Shown here: piece after piece, positions 31,303 to 43,750 of the stretch
How the letters are laid out: each line of letters starts with the position of its first letter
Position numbering within the stretch: the first letter of the stretch is position 1
Source of the DNA: Bolinopsis microptera
Taxonomy: Eukaryota > Ctenophora > Tentaculata > Lobata > Bolinopsidae
Reading direction: 5' to 3'
DNA: 64,000 nucleotides
NCBI RefSeq assembly: GCF_026151205.1
Contig: NC_087081.1
Span: 15,860,837 to 15,924,836, forward strand
The notes under the pieces: model-generated
What the model was told of the DNA's origin: nothing
The model's input: the letters and a program-made list of their open reading frames with translations, nothing else
Database searches by the model: none
Translations under genes and position numbers: made by a program

Positions 31303-33900
31303 TTGAGAAGTCCTAACTCTCCTCACGTCCGTAAATGGAGTTTTCTTTGTATCATATTGAAGAGAAACCCACCATTGCAACAGTTTCTAGTCGTGCAGTT
31401 TCTTGATTCGTTACATAATCAAAACAATTCCGACACTCAGGTTAACCTATAGTCAATAACATTTCAACTGTTTTACTGAAAATATTTTAACTTTCACCCG
31501 GCAAAAGCTTTTAACTTACAACTAGTTGATATCTCGATTTGTTCCAGAGATTTACAGAGCATGAGTATTGAGTACAGGTAATCAGGTAGTAACAAGTTGA
31601 TCTCAACACTTTGCCATCATAAAGACCTGGCCTCGTCATAGACACCAGGTCTCTTTGTGAATCTAACAGCATTTTCACTTTTAACCTACCACGTAACACA
31701 GTCTAGTTCTCACGAAATCTCTCTGGAAATCCTTCAAAGAAAAAATTTGCCCGAACACGATTTCTAAAACAGGCGTGTTTGTGTGTCTCCGCATACACTC
31801 CACAGATCTGTTTGTATAAATGAACTGTGTCCCTCTGAATTTCAGAGTGTAACGTCTCCCCCTATTTACCTGTATTTAGGTTGAAGTGGGGGGAGTTAGC
31901 GAGGTAACTGTAATAGCCTTCATTACAGCTAATTAGCTCGGGTCCTGAGGTGATTAAAGTTGCTAATAGCATACACCGTGTTCTTGTAATGGTATTCATT
32001 AAAGAGTGTGCCCCGTGAGCTGTGACCGCGGACTCTAGCTGCAGTGTTAGTACGTCTAGCGTGGAACCCCTAGCAGTAGACTTTTAATTGGGTGTGTTGA
32101 TGTTGGTGGGCGTCGTATTGTTTTGCAGGGTTAATCACCATCATTAGGGTATACGTTAGCCATTGTCAGGGCTATTATGAGGTACTTTATTGACCAGTCT
32201 GTTGTTTGTTTGATCCGTTTTATCGGGTCCATCTTTTGTTTTGTCACCTTGTACCATTGGTAAAGTATGAAGCGCTCTTTGAGCTCTAGATATTAGCAAT
32301 TAACCTCCAGTTTGTGTTGATGGATGGAGAATTTATGTGCTGAATTTGTACCGTCAGCCGCTGTGCAAAAAGTCTGCTAACCCATTACTTTAGATCTTAT
32401 GCACTGTCGACTGGGATCACGTTGTTATAATAGTAATAATTTTACAATAATTCGAGAAAATTATTCCTCAATTCAGTGAACCTTATTAATATAGCCTGGT
32501 CACGTTCTCAGCTACCAACTTGTCACTTAACACATGTTTCTTTGTTTCATAAGACCAAAGAAGAGCAGTAAACCTAATTTACCGCGCGAACCTGTCTATT
32601 TCCCAGTGCTGCTGTAATTAGTTGAATCTTTGTTTTATGTTAATTACATTGCTTTGACTATGTCTGATGATGCGACAATTCTTTTTATTCTCCCCCTCCA
32701 CCTCCCCTGTGTATACTTTATACAGTGGCAATAATAATCATTGTTAATTACGCTCCTTTATAATAATCATTGTTAATTACACAGTCACACACACCTGAGG
32801 TTAGAATAATATATTACTGTCCATCATTGATGGGCTCTCGCTTTGTCTTGTGTTGTTCGCGTCCGACACAATATAATGGATATTAATTATAATTAGATAA
32901 TATTATTACATGTTATTGTGATGTTGTGTCAATATTTCCATGTTTCTGTCGGAGTACTCAGTGTTCAGTCCACTACTGACCATCCACTTGTATTGGACGG
33001 AATAAAAATAATGTTTTCTGGGCCTATGTCGAGTTACAGGCTTTCGTGATAGACGTTAAATTGGGATGAGTAAATCTCAGTTGCAATTCCTTGCAGACAC
33101 TTATTCGTAAACCCAGGGATCCTAAAATATCGGAAATTTACGGTCGATTTTAACTTTATGCAGATCGTTTTCGTATTAATATTACATTGTTAGTCTGAGA
33201 TTAGGTAGCCATCTCCACTGGATCATATTTATATGTTTTCTTTTGTACCTCTAGGGTAATTATTGACGTTGAATCAAAAGTCTGTATCTCAATATATGGC
33301 TCACTGAGAATTACTTAATAATAATGAGAAGAATCGACTCTCATTGACGTCGTGCCTCCGCAAAGTTATCTTTAAAAACTCAACTGGATACAGATCAGCT
33401 CTTCATTACAATGAAGTGGGCCACATTATTTCGCCACATTAACTTTACCATTAACGTAAATGAAGGTGCGGCCGAACTTACACACGGGGAGAATGTTTCT
33501 CAGTAAACTTTGGTAGCCGTGCACTACGAAAATTACCATATGCAAATCCAGTCATGATGGAGCAGACGGAGCGATAACCCGGAGCCTGGTCTCTGTCTAC
33601 CACTCACTTCACTAACTGCTGTAGTCCACCTAACCAATGTACGAGGAGGAAAGAGATGGAAACTAATTCTGTTTCTATTTTGTGTCTCCAAACCAAAACT
33701 CCGTCTCTATGCGGGACAGTTAGCCAGCAGTCCTACTAGACTGCTCGCCATCAGGGCTACTAGACATACCGACTATTTCAGCAGATTTAGCTATTAAGAT
33801 GGTCGTTCAGACTTCGCCCGGCAATTACCCTGCCAGTTACCAACACTCTAAATAAACCAGGACCTCGACCATGCTGGACCATGCTGTAATTAAATGGAAT
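31303..33900. other. Single-copy non-coding DNA
   Basis: No repeat family from the left half recurs here, and no exon with flanking splice sites was found. From here rightwards the character changes to low-repeat, AT-rich DNA with many TAATTA-type sites. Confidence 0.5.
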
Positions 33901-36900
33901 TCTATAATGCTTAACGAACATAGAAATTAATGAATGTGTCACGTGCTCGGACAGCAACCAATCAGGTGGTACCTTCCAGGCCAGCCAGCCATTGCGGGAA
34001 CAGAGGTTTGATTTGCGAGTTGTAAAGGTCTCCACTCAGGCAGATGTGTTAAATTTGTCAATTGACAAGGCTGTGAAGGCTGGTGTCGTGCTGCACGCTC
34101 ATTATCTTCCCCACACACTTACAGCTGACCAGTGTCTCCCAGTGTGTACGGTGGTGTTCCTTTTTTTACTGACCTGGTTTTTGTAACGCTTGTTTTTACA
34201 GTCTATAATAGAGTAGCCGTCTGGGCTTTTGTCTGTCGGGGAGGATGGAGAGGGTGAGTTTAGCCGACGTTATTCTAGCCGGATGATAACTGAGGTCTGA
34301 GAGTGGAGTTTGAAAGCCAGTTAGCGACTTTGTGGGCAGTTTAAAAAGCTAGATTAGGATCACTCTGTGCAGACGTAGAATCGTTTAAACTGTTCTATAA
34401 CTGTTGTTGATAACAGTTGAGAAGTGAGCAGCTCTAGTTAGACTAGTTTGTCGCGAATATTTTAAAAGTCGTCGTCAGTTTCACAACGAGCCTTTCTTTT
34501 TGCACTTTATGATTTTCAACATGAAAGTTGGACCAGCTTTTATAGTGCGCTGCGAAAATGACAGACGAAATTTGAAATTTCAATACTATTCATCAACGCG
34601 GTGTCAGCCAGATGAAAAGTATCAATAAATCAGGGCAATCTTCTCGACTGATCCTCTAATTTTTCAACCTGTATCATTTTGATTACTGCTCCGTTTTTCT
34701 CATTATTGTTCAGCTGATCTCTCTGCCCTATTTTAAACCCTAGAAAGTTGCCCTACAGTACTGTTAGAACCCTCACTTAGGCACATTCCAGGAGTAAATA
34801 ACGCTCTTTTTCAATGGTTTTATAGCTTTTTAACTGCCGTATTTATAGTGTCAACACCATTGTCTTGAGAACAAATCACTGCATGCCTTGACTGTCAATC
34901 TTAGGTCCAATCAGGGATCCGAATGCCATCTGTTGGGCCTTTCAATCTGCAGCTAATAATCCTTATATCACTCTTGAGAGAAGAGAGAGTTTTAGAATCA
35001 ACATGCTACTACTAACTGAAATCTTGTATATGATTAGGGTAACGTCTCCCCACGGAGTGTCTAATGAGTTTCCCTCTAAAATTTGCAATTTACACCCTTA
35101 TCTGACTCCCGGGCAGCGAGAGAAGCTCGTTTATGTTTTCAACCCTTCACCGATTTCTCTGGTAAGACTTGTAAAGTCTCTGGGGTTTGTTAAAAAGGAT
35201 TGTAGACAGGGCCAACCAACCGACCTAGAATTCCAGGTGAAAGGTCTGTTGAGTTTTAGCCGTTTTGAGGCTTTTTTGTGCAACCTCCCAAGTGGTCAAT
35301 CAACCTGGATCTCAGGATGTGATGACGTCATACTTCCGTTAGTGACGTCACGCCATGTGTTACGTGACCTTACGATCGAAACTGCCTGCAATTTGCCACT
35401 GCGGTGCATCAGCTCAAGCGTGATTTATCCGTAATGCTCCTGATTGATTCGTTCATTAGCGGGCCAGTACCCTCGAGCCACCTGATTGGCTCACCTTTCC
35501 TCACGTGACCATGCCTCACTCTGATTGGCTCTCACTCGCCCACGTGTCCTCCTGTATGACCAGTGATAGGAGGGGGAGAGGACTGTAGCGGCAGACTGTG
35601 GGCCGTTAATTAGGTGCCCCCTTAATTGCGCTGCCCTGATCTCTGCAGAGTAAATACTAGGCTAACGCTCTGTGTGCTCCACCTTCACCAGTCGTATTTC
35701 AGCACTGTGACCTCACAACACTGCTTTTGTCTTTTATTTTGTTAGTTATCCGTCCCTTTCTCTTTACTTTAGTTGTTGTGAGGCCGTGAGTGCTTGGTGA
35801 TGTAGTCTTTTATTTTGGGATATGTGATGTTGTTGTTATTGTGGTCTGGGATCCAGACTTGCTTTGATCCCGGAAAATCAAGAATATTGGAGTTGACATG
35901 GGAAGGATATCGTGCACTGATTGACAGTATCATGTCATTGTTAATTGGTTGATGTTTCCTTTGATTGGAAGATTGCTTGAGCTTAATTAGTTAATTAATA
36001 CTCCTCTCGCTTTGATAGGCCACTGATTGGTTTAACACTGTTTGTTTAACGTGTTGTTTGTGTTCCTCTGGTTATGTCCCTCCTTCTAATTGCACCCTCA
36101 TTACGCTAGCTATTCTGATTGATCTTTTCCGTTCTCCGTGTTCACAGTTGGACGAGTCCTGTAGCTTCTTTTCTGTGAGGTTGTTGTGTTGTTGAGAGAG
36201 AGAGAGGTTGTGATGGTTGTGATGGTTGTGATGGTTGTCATGGTTGTGGTGGTTGTGTTTATAATTATATTTATAAGGTTTGTTTGATAACTACTTGTGG
36301 GTGAGTTTATGGCTTGTTTATTATCTATTCTGTAAACTGATAATAACTTTTTACCAGCCCCCCCCAATCCATCAACATTCTGAACCTCGTAACCAGTAGT
36401 TAATAGTTGTCCTGCTAAAAACTTTATCATTAATACGCTGTGTCACGTGGTCGCTAATTAATCATTACCTACTGCTAGATCTGTCAACAAATTCCCGGAA
36501 TTCATTCCGATCTGATCAACTTTTAAAACTAATCCTATCACCTGTAACCCACATAGTTTAGCAACTTTTCCTTGCTTCCTTGCTTCTAGATTGTCCTGCT
36601 CTAGACAGACAAGTTAACTGCTGAGTAGGCTCTCTGGGGAGGTACTACTAGGTTCGGGTTTTTAGCATTTCTCTGTAGGGCCCCTGGGCCCCTATCGTAT
36701 GACTTTTAGAAATTAGAGCGCGTTGTTAAGTTAATATGCTTGACTTAATGCTGGTATTAATCTATGTTGATATGAGATTAAAGTTGATCGCATCACCATC
36801 ACCCATGTATTATTATCACCAAAAAAGACCCGTCAATATTAACAACCCTGTCTGTTTGCTATACAGATGCGTGGACTTCAATGATGGCTTGAATCTTCAA

Positions 36901-39900
36901 TTCGCTTGGCAATACATCCTCCTAAGATATGATATATATATCTTATATAGGTATATATATAAATATATATATTTATTGGCCCCCCGGTGAGCAGTTAGCA
37001 ATCAAGCTCTCATTAATCAAGTGGCTAATCAAGCCACATCACTAATACAGTCCGGCCAATGAGCACGCTCCATCCCGGTCACAAGGATGGGGAGAGCCAA
37101 TGGGAGGGCTCCGTTCAGGTCATGCTGCTCAGAGTGTTCCAATCATTGCTCATTAATCACAGATGAGGGTTTGATTAAGCTACTGTCTTGTGTCTGATGT
37201 TGTGGAGTGTTAAGAGGGAGTTAGCTGTTATTCCTCCCTCCTCCTACTTCTCCTCCTTCTTCTTCTCCCCCACAGTGTCTAATCTCCTTAACGATATGCT
37301 GTCTTAATTGGCTCTCTTTTAGTTGTCTCGCGTTCTCTACTTTACCTTTCTTTGGTTCATTCTCTGGGGTGCTGGTTAGTGTTCATGTCACAACTAACAA
37401 CCCCTCTCTCTCTCTCTCTCTCTCCTCGTCTTATTATTGTAATCTGAATTATAATACTGACATTGTAATCTGAATTATAATACTCCTTCTCCTCCTTTCT
37501 CCATCTTCACACGCGCTGTAAACGCGTTCAATACTTTAGTTAAACCACTTGTAAACGAGTCTGTGCTTATTGTTTGAGGGAGCACTGGGTACCCCCTCCT
37601 CCTCCGCTCTACTTTGTTCTTATGTGTGGTAACGAGTTCAACAATAGGCTCTGACAAATTGGGCTCTTTTTGTTCACCGTGATCCAAGACTGGCTGTGAA
37701 AATGTTCTAGCTAATCAGGGGTAATTAGAGAAGAGTAAGTGAGGAGGGCCGGGGGGGGGGGAGAGGGGGGGCAGTAAACATGAGCCCCCCCCCCCCCCTT
37801 GGTATGGGGAGACGGTTGGAGGGGCACGAGGGATCGAGTCAACTTTAAAATGTGGATATACATGATGTGATTCGGAGCTATAATTTTACCGCCGTTTTTA
37901 TTAATGATTTTGAGCATTGTTTATGTAATGGCAAAGTGTTCAATAGTCGCAGAAGCAGTAATTTAGACTTAAAAGGTCACCGTCGGCGGGTCATTCTATC
38001 AAATGAGCCTCAATTATAAGCAATTATTCGAGTTAAATACATACGTGTATGAATGGGCCATTCATCAGCATATTCATGGTGAGATCGCTAAGGTGTGCGA
38101 CTATAGGTGGTCTGTGTTTTATCGGGTTTGGTTATTCTCCTCCCCCCGACTATCCATCTATCTAGCTAACAATTAGACCAGACTAATTTTAGTTGGGCCG
38201 AACTCAACAACAAAACATGATCTTGATTTGTAATTGTTTATTTTATATTGGAGATTTGATTACTATTATTGGTCATGAGTCTGTGTCCCCTTGTGGCAGT
38301 AACGTAAACTCCCCGACGGGCAGCCCGCGATCCTATAGTGTTAATAATTTGACCGTGATCTACGGTAGTTTTATACCCCTCCTTTCTTATTATATTATAT
38401 AAAAGCTTGTTTAATAATAATTCCTTAATTGTGTTGCCTCGGTATAGGTGTGATTATAGGAGCTGCACGTTGCTGGTCCGGGGTAATATAAAACCACAAT
38501 GAGAGTAGTAGCTAATATTCCCGTTATTATAGTAGAGTAGCTATTATTCCTGATAACAGCTGTCCGCGTCCTATTATTGTAAGATTGTGAGGTTGATGAT
38601 GATATGGTGTGATTGTTGAAAGCTTAACGTCTACACTAGCTAGCTCTCCGGACAAGCTTACTTCTTCTTTCTTTTTTTGTCACGTATATTTACGCAGTTT
38701 GATAATCTTGAAGCTCGAGAGCGCTTCCAAACAAATTAACCTAAATACCCTCAATTAACAGGCTCATTAAGGCAATTAACAGGCTCATTAAGCCAACTCG
38801 TGGTGCATCTTCGAATGATCTATTTGTTGGTAAACAGCCGCCCTGGGTGGTTGTTATTACTGGTGTTGTTCGCCACTCTCTACCTTTAATAACTCTCTGT
38901 TGTTAACGAAGCTCCTCCAATTTGGGATCTGATAACTTGTCGTTACGGTGTACTGAACCATACCAGAGTTTCTATGAAAGGGTTGCTAAGTAACACCGCA
39001 CTCTGCCCACCAATCCCTCACTCCTGATTGGCTGAGTCATCACACGTGGCCTCCCGGTCCTCATTTCAATAATTGCTGTATATTATCTTGCTAGAGTAAT
39101 TGATCGTTTATTAGCTGCGAATATATCGCGAGAGGCAGGGGAGCTTGCAATCCTTGTAATAACACCTATTATATTATATAAAACTATTATATTATATAAA
39201 ATATGGCTTGTTACAGAAGCGGAGTTATAATTAGGTGCCCGGGTGCGGGTATTGTTACTTAACTGAAATGTATGCTTACTCTCCTCGCCCCATTACAATA
39301 TCCTCCTCCTCCTCCTCCTCCTCCTCCTCCTCCTCCTCCTCCTCCTCCTCCTCCTCCTCCTCCTCCTCCTCCTCCTCCTCCTCCTCCTCCTCCTCCTCCT
39401 CCTCCTCCTCCTCCTCCTCCTCCTCCTCCTCCTCCTCCTCCTCCTCCCTCCTCCTCCTCCTCCTCCTCCTCCTCCTCCTCCTCCTCCTCCTCCTCCTCCT
39501 CCTCCTCCTCCTCCTCCTCCTCCTCCACCTCCTCCTCCTCCTCCTCCTCCTCCTCCTCCTCCTCTCTGCCGCTCATCCGTCTGTGATACAGTGATAAGTG
39601 CTATTTACTCCTTCATAAAGACATCCATTAGTAGACGTAGTATAGTTGGCGTTGTTTAATAAGTAGTTTGAGCTATTACTGCAATAAGTTGGTTATACGA
39701 TAGTGTTATAACAGTCTTGGTTGGTCAAGTTAAATTGGTTTTAGTTACGATATGTAACGATATGTATCCTTTATAACAGGTTATTTAGGCTTAGTTACGA
39801 TATGTTACGCTGTCTAGTAGTATCCTTTATAACAGGTTATTTAATGGGTGTTTTCTGACGACAGTCGTGGGATAAAGTGCACGGTTCACCTACTTAAGTT

Positions 39901-40292
39901 GCTTCCTCCTTAGATATTTTACAATCTAGTTATTATCTTTGAGTTGATTTCGAAAACAACATGAGCGGGCTTTTGAAAGCTTTCACGCGTTATTTTATTG
40001 AAACATTGTCTATTTTGATAAGCTAAAATTAACTCGTCTTTCAGTTTAGATGTGTTATGACCAAACAGACAATGAAACTCGAGAATAACCAACAAAACAA
40101 CGTAAGCTGCGTATTAAACATATCTTTTCAGTTGAAAATTTCAACAAAACTATTAAAATATATCGCGATTAAACTAACTTTGAATGAAATAAGAATTCAT
40201 GCGACTAATTTATCAGCTTAGCATCTAAATTATTAAATCAATTAAATTATTAATTACAAATTAGTAGTATATTAATTGATAAACTACTTCAG
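33901..40292. promoter_or_regulatory. 5' flank/intron with E-box, CCAAT and CRE sites
   Basis: CACGTG occurs at 33940, 35502, 35541, 36444 and 39043. Several have an ATTGG/CCAAT box nearby (35485, 35524, 39027). TGACGTCA occurs at 35323 and 35343, 20 bp apart. Microsatellites: GTTGTGATG-type repeats at 36195-36262, (CT)n near 37402-37425. A G-run and C-run face each other at 37748-37799. No confirmed exon is present; the 143-codon ORF at 35003-35434 shows no domain or splice support. Confidence 0.45.
39301..39565. repeat. (TCC)n microsatellite, ~265 bp
   Basis: Nearly pure TCC, with interruptions near 39447 and 39527. It yields poly-Ser, poly-Pro, poly-Leu, poly-Glu and poly-Gly ORFs that are artefacts. 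Confidence 0.98.
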
Positions 40293-40415
40293 GTTCCCCT
40301 GAGGCAGTTCTCTCTCTACCGACCCCCTTATGAAGACTTATACACTTTCTGGTGGAAATGTATGCAGATCACACTTCACGATAAGGGAACTCAGACTGCT
40401 AACATTGGAGACAAG
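40293..40415 (+). CDS. Possible internal exon upstream of 40794
   Basis: The stretch after TACTTCAG is open for 41 codons in a frame that would join the next exon in phase 0. It includes LYRPPYEDLYTFWWKC and ends DKGTQTANIGDK before a weak donor GTTAAT. KGTQT resembles the KxTQT dynein light-chain LC8 binding motif, but a five-residue match is weak. The frame stays open further into a GACGGACA microsatellite, so this may be chance. Phase fit is the main support. Confidence 0.3.
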
Positions 40416-40508
40416 GTTAATATTAGCAACTCACAGACTCAGACTAATCGACTTGCACACAAACAAATAAAAAGACAAACAAACAAAAAGACACAAAGAA
40501 ACACGACC

Positions 40509-40611
40509 AGACAGACGGACAGACGGACAGACAGACAGACGGACAGACGGACAGACGGACAGACGGACAGACGGACATACGGACATACGGGCAGACGGAC
40601 AGACGGACAGA
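40509..40611 (+). repeat. (GACGGACA)n microsatellite
   Basis: Tandem GACGGACA with GACAGACA variants. The Thr/Asp/Arg-rich ORF over it is not a gene. Confidence 0.95.
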
Positions 40612-40793
40612 CACCTAAACGGATGATTCATTGTTGGTCGAATAGTGTAGAACTTAATCCGAAGTATGAGTCTCGGTTTTGTCTTTCAGAAGCTTCCAGT
40701 CTGTCGTGTTCTTTAGCCTGGAATTTTGTTCCTATTAGAGAATAAGTTATGTAATGATGCTTTTCGTATGTATGTTTAAAATAAATATTTCAG

Positions 40794-40852
40794 TCGTTGA
40801 ATTCTGTTGATGAGACGGCGCGTTCTCCAACCCAGGAAGCAAATGAGCCTAA
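40794..40852 (+). CDS. Coding exon of an unidentified gene
   Basis: It follows acceptor AATATTTCAG and ends at donor GTAAGT. Only one of three frames is open; it encodes SLNSVDETARSPTQEANEP and leaves two bases (AA) that the next exon completes as Lys. The composition is polar, as in a disordered linker. Confidence 0.7.
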
Positions 40853-41017
40853 GTAAGTACTTAAATAAATTCTTTAAATTCCATAAATAATATTCTTATT
40901 TCTTACCATTTACTATTCTCTGAATCTTCTTTACCTAAACAATCAAATTTACTTTAGATAGTTAAATTAAATTATTCTCTCCTTTCTCTTCATCTGATTA
41001 CATTTTCAATCTTTCAG

Positions 41018-41088
41018 GAACACTGAAAACGATCAACTCAAGCAGCTGATGGCAATGGTAAACCACTACAACTCCGTTGGCCGTGAAA
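41018..41088 (+). CDS. Coding exon following 40794-40852
   Basis: The acceptor is a pyrimidine-rich TTTCAATCTTTCAG and the donor GTGAGT. Joined to the previous exon it encodes KNTENDQLKQLMAMVNHYN and SVGRE, and leaves one base (A). The LKQLMAMV heptad-like stretch could be a short helix. The phase (one base) does not fit the exon at 59915 directly, so at least one exon must lie between, or the two exon groups are alternative or separate. Confidence 0.72.
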
Positions 41089-42590
41089 GTGAGTTTATCT
41101 TTCACTTTCTCTTTCAATTTAAATTTCTCTTTAACTTTCACTTTCAATTTCTCTTTCACTTTACCATTTCACTTTAAATGTTTAGTTAGTAACTTTTGTT
41201 CGCACGGTTAATTTAGCTGACCTCCAGAACCCATTATATTCATAAGTAATTAAAATACTTTGGTCTGCATTTACAAGAAACAATTGGCCACTTGTTGTAA
41301 TGAAGATTTCTTGTCGCACTCTCCGCGACAAGAACTCCATCATGAGTTAGAATTATAAAGGAGCAACCATTTCTCTCGTTAAATTTTGCAGCCTGACCGT
41401 CATTAAATATACCATTATCATTATGACTATTAGAATACAGACAAACCGTAAATGAAATATAAATGAACCATTAATACTACAATTAATAACTTTCGGGTGA
41501 GTGCACGACGGTACATGGTATAATTTCTTTTTCTTCTTCAAATTCAGAGTTTCATGCGGTGGGGGTTTTGTTCTGTAATGACAAGTAATAATGAGGTTCG
41601 GGATGTTAGCACAACTAATTAACGACATTGAAATGTCATATTATTATGTAAACGCCGCAAATCTTTGTGCCGTGATTTGAAATGAAATCAGAAATTGGAG
41701 AACAGTTGTGTCTCTGATATTATGTCAGTTTTCTGCAAAGCAATCATCATGACCGAAGTTGCTCCCTTCAGTCCTGTGCAAAGTTATTTTTCTGGGTGTG
41801 ATCGTCTGGGATGATCCACCACCACCCCTGACAATCATTTCATGAGTGACCGTGTTAGCCAGTACAATTAGGGGTCTCTTAACACTTCAGTCCTAATCAA
41901 GAAAATCTCATTTTGATCACGTGACAAATTTAGTGCGTTTTGATTGGTTAAAGATCCAGGAGTTGTCCTGTGATTGGCTGTTTTTTTCCGTCACCTGGTG
42001 TTGGCCTGGAGCATGCTGTCATTAAGACTTGTTAATAGCGTTGTCATGGTTAGGTTGTCGCGTTGCCATGGTAACTCTGACATGTTGTCATGGTGTTCTT
42101 AAAACTACCCTTCAAAATACCTGGATCCAAACATTTGGAGTGATTTCTTGATTTCTGGAATTATGCAGAGTGAAATTCCTCGGAAAAATCTAGAAGAATC
42201 TTCATTTGAGAGCACGGAAAATATTATAGTGTATCAACGGTACATCCCCCTCTCACATCTCCCCTGGCCCATATTCCATGCATTAAATATTAAAACGCTA
42301 GCCTCAAACAAAAGCCATGCTGGTCTCAAACAATTACTTAATTTGATAATGACACCATTATCTGCTAACCCAACAGCTCCCTAGCCTGAATCACCTCCCT
42401 AATCTGCATTAATCTGCATATTCTCTGGGTTTTGTCAACTCCTCCCCCCTAAAAAGAAGAGGGGAAAGAGAGCACAATTAGGCGATTATGCATTATCTCG
42501 GGGTCTACTCTAGCTGTTGGAGTAATCTGCTCTTCTTTTATTTCTTAGAAACCAGACTAGAAACCAGACCAGTCGGGTCCAGGTCTAGAT

Positions 42591-42665
42591 TTACCATAGT
42601 AACTATAGTAAGTATAGTAACTATAGTAACTATAGTAACTATAGTAACCATAGTAACCATTGTAA
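42591..42665 (+). repeat. GTAACTATA 9-bp tandem repeat
   Basis: About eight units, with variants GTAAGTATA and GTAACCATA. Confidence 0.9.
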
Positions 42666-43704
42666 CCATTACGGGCAAGGTGTCCGTCTAGAGACAGATA
42701 ATCTCCATTTAGATACAGTGCCATTACTGGAGATAAAAGAGAGGTGTAATCTCAAAACATTTACATAAACGCTTGTACAATATCTCGGGTTTACCATTTT
42801 ACGACCATGTGAAATCAGCCATATTATAGAAAACCCCAGCCCTTACCATCCCTTACCAAACACCATGATTCAAAGAAAGGTGGAGAAATGTGGCTGGCCA
42901 TGATTTAAAGAAGCAATTTCCCATCTCGCAAATCTCGTGTAAATCTTAAACAGAGAAGCTTGCGGAGGGTCCCTCAATTGACAGCTCCGAACGGCTATCA
43001 CTCAATACCCATTGCAATTTTAATTAACCCCCCCGGCACTACTGAGTCAGAAGTGTCGTCTAATATTATAGGTTATTAGGAGAGCAGTCGGCTTGCTCGT
43101 GTCAAACATTAATGAAGCAATCAAACCAGCTATCAAGGTGTTGGTCAATAGTTGAGGGTTGCAGTTATAGTCCCCAAATTAGCTTTCGCATGGGGGGAGA
43201 CAGCGACATATCTTTAATATCAGGCCGCTGTTTTATGTCGGTTAGATCTGTTAATTGAAAATATGATCTTTCTGTGGAACGGGAGTAAGCAGGACATGGT
43301 ATGTGAACCAGTACGCCGTGGAATACCATAAATACCATAAACATCTCTTTAAAATACCCCCAGCAATCATCCTGACATCCCACTTTGAGACCCTGTCTGT
43401 ATCCGATAATTGGACTCTTTACCCTACCGAACTATGAGCGGTACCCCTGCCAAATAACAATTATCAGTAATAATGTTTTGATGACATCTTAAAACTATCA
43501 GTGTTGATTACACGGCGAGTGAGGGAGTGGGACCTTGTTAAACGGCAAAACCATACTTTTAACCTTAACCCTCATTACGCGGCTTAGTTACAGTTTCATT
43601 ATCTCCTAATAAAGCTGGAGCTAATATAATTCCAGCTGATAATGATGCACAAGTGTGGTGGTGTTGGGATAATAACACAGGGTTTTATCTGAGAGTTGTA
43701 GGCT

Positions 43705-43750
43705 CACGTGGAATCAACTTGTCGCACGTGAAGTAAACCTGCCGCACGTG
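43705..43750. promoter_or_regulatory. Three E-boxes exactly 20 bp apart
   Basis: CACGTG at 43705, 43725 and 43745. The sequence between them is not simply repeated (GGAATCAACTTGTCG and AAGTAAACCTGCCG), so spacing is kept while spacer bases differ. Confidence 0.7.

Noticed and set aside
35003-35434. 143-codon ORF as a gene
   Set aside because: No domain, signal or splice support; it lies across CRE and CCAAT-rich DNA. Kept only as a remark.
37475-37687. 70-codon minus-strand ORF with an Arg-rich patch
   Set aside because: No homologous pattern recognised and no flanking splice signals in a consistent model.
39235-39594. Long poly-Ser, poly-Pro, poly-Leu, poly-Glu and poly-Gly ORFs
   Set aside because: All come from a (TCC)n microsatellite read in different frames.
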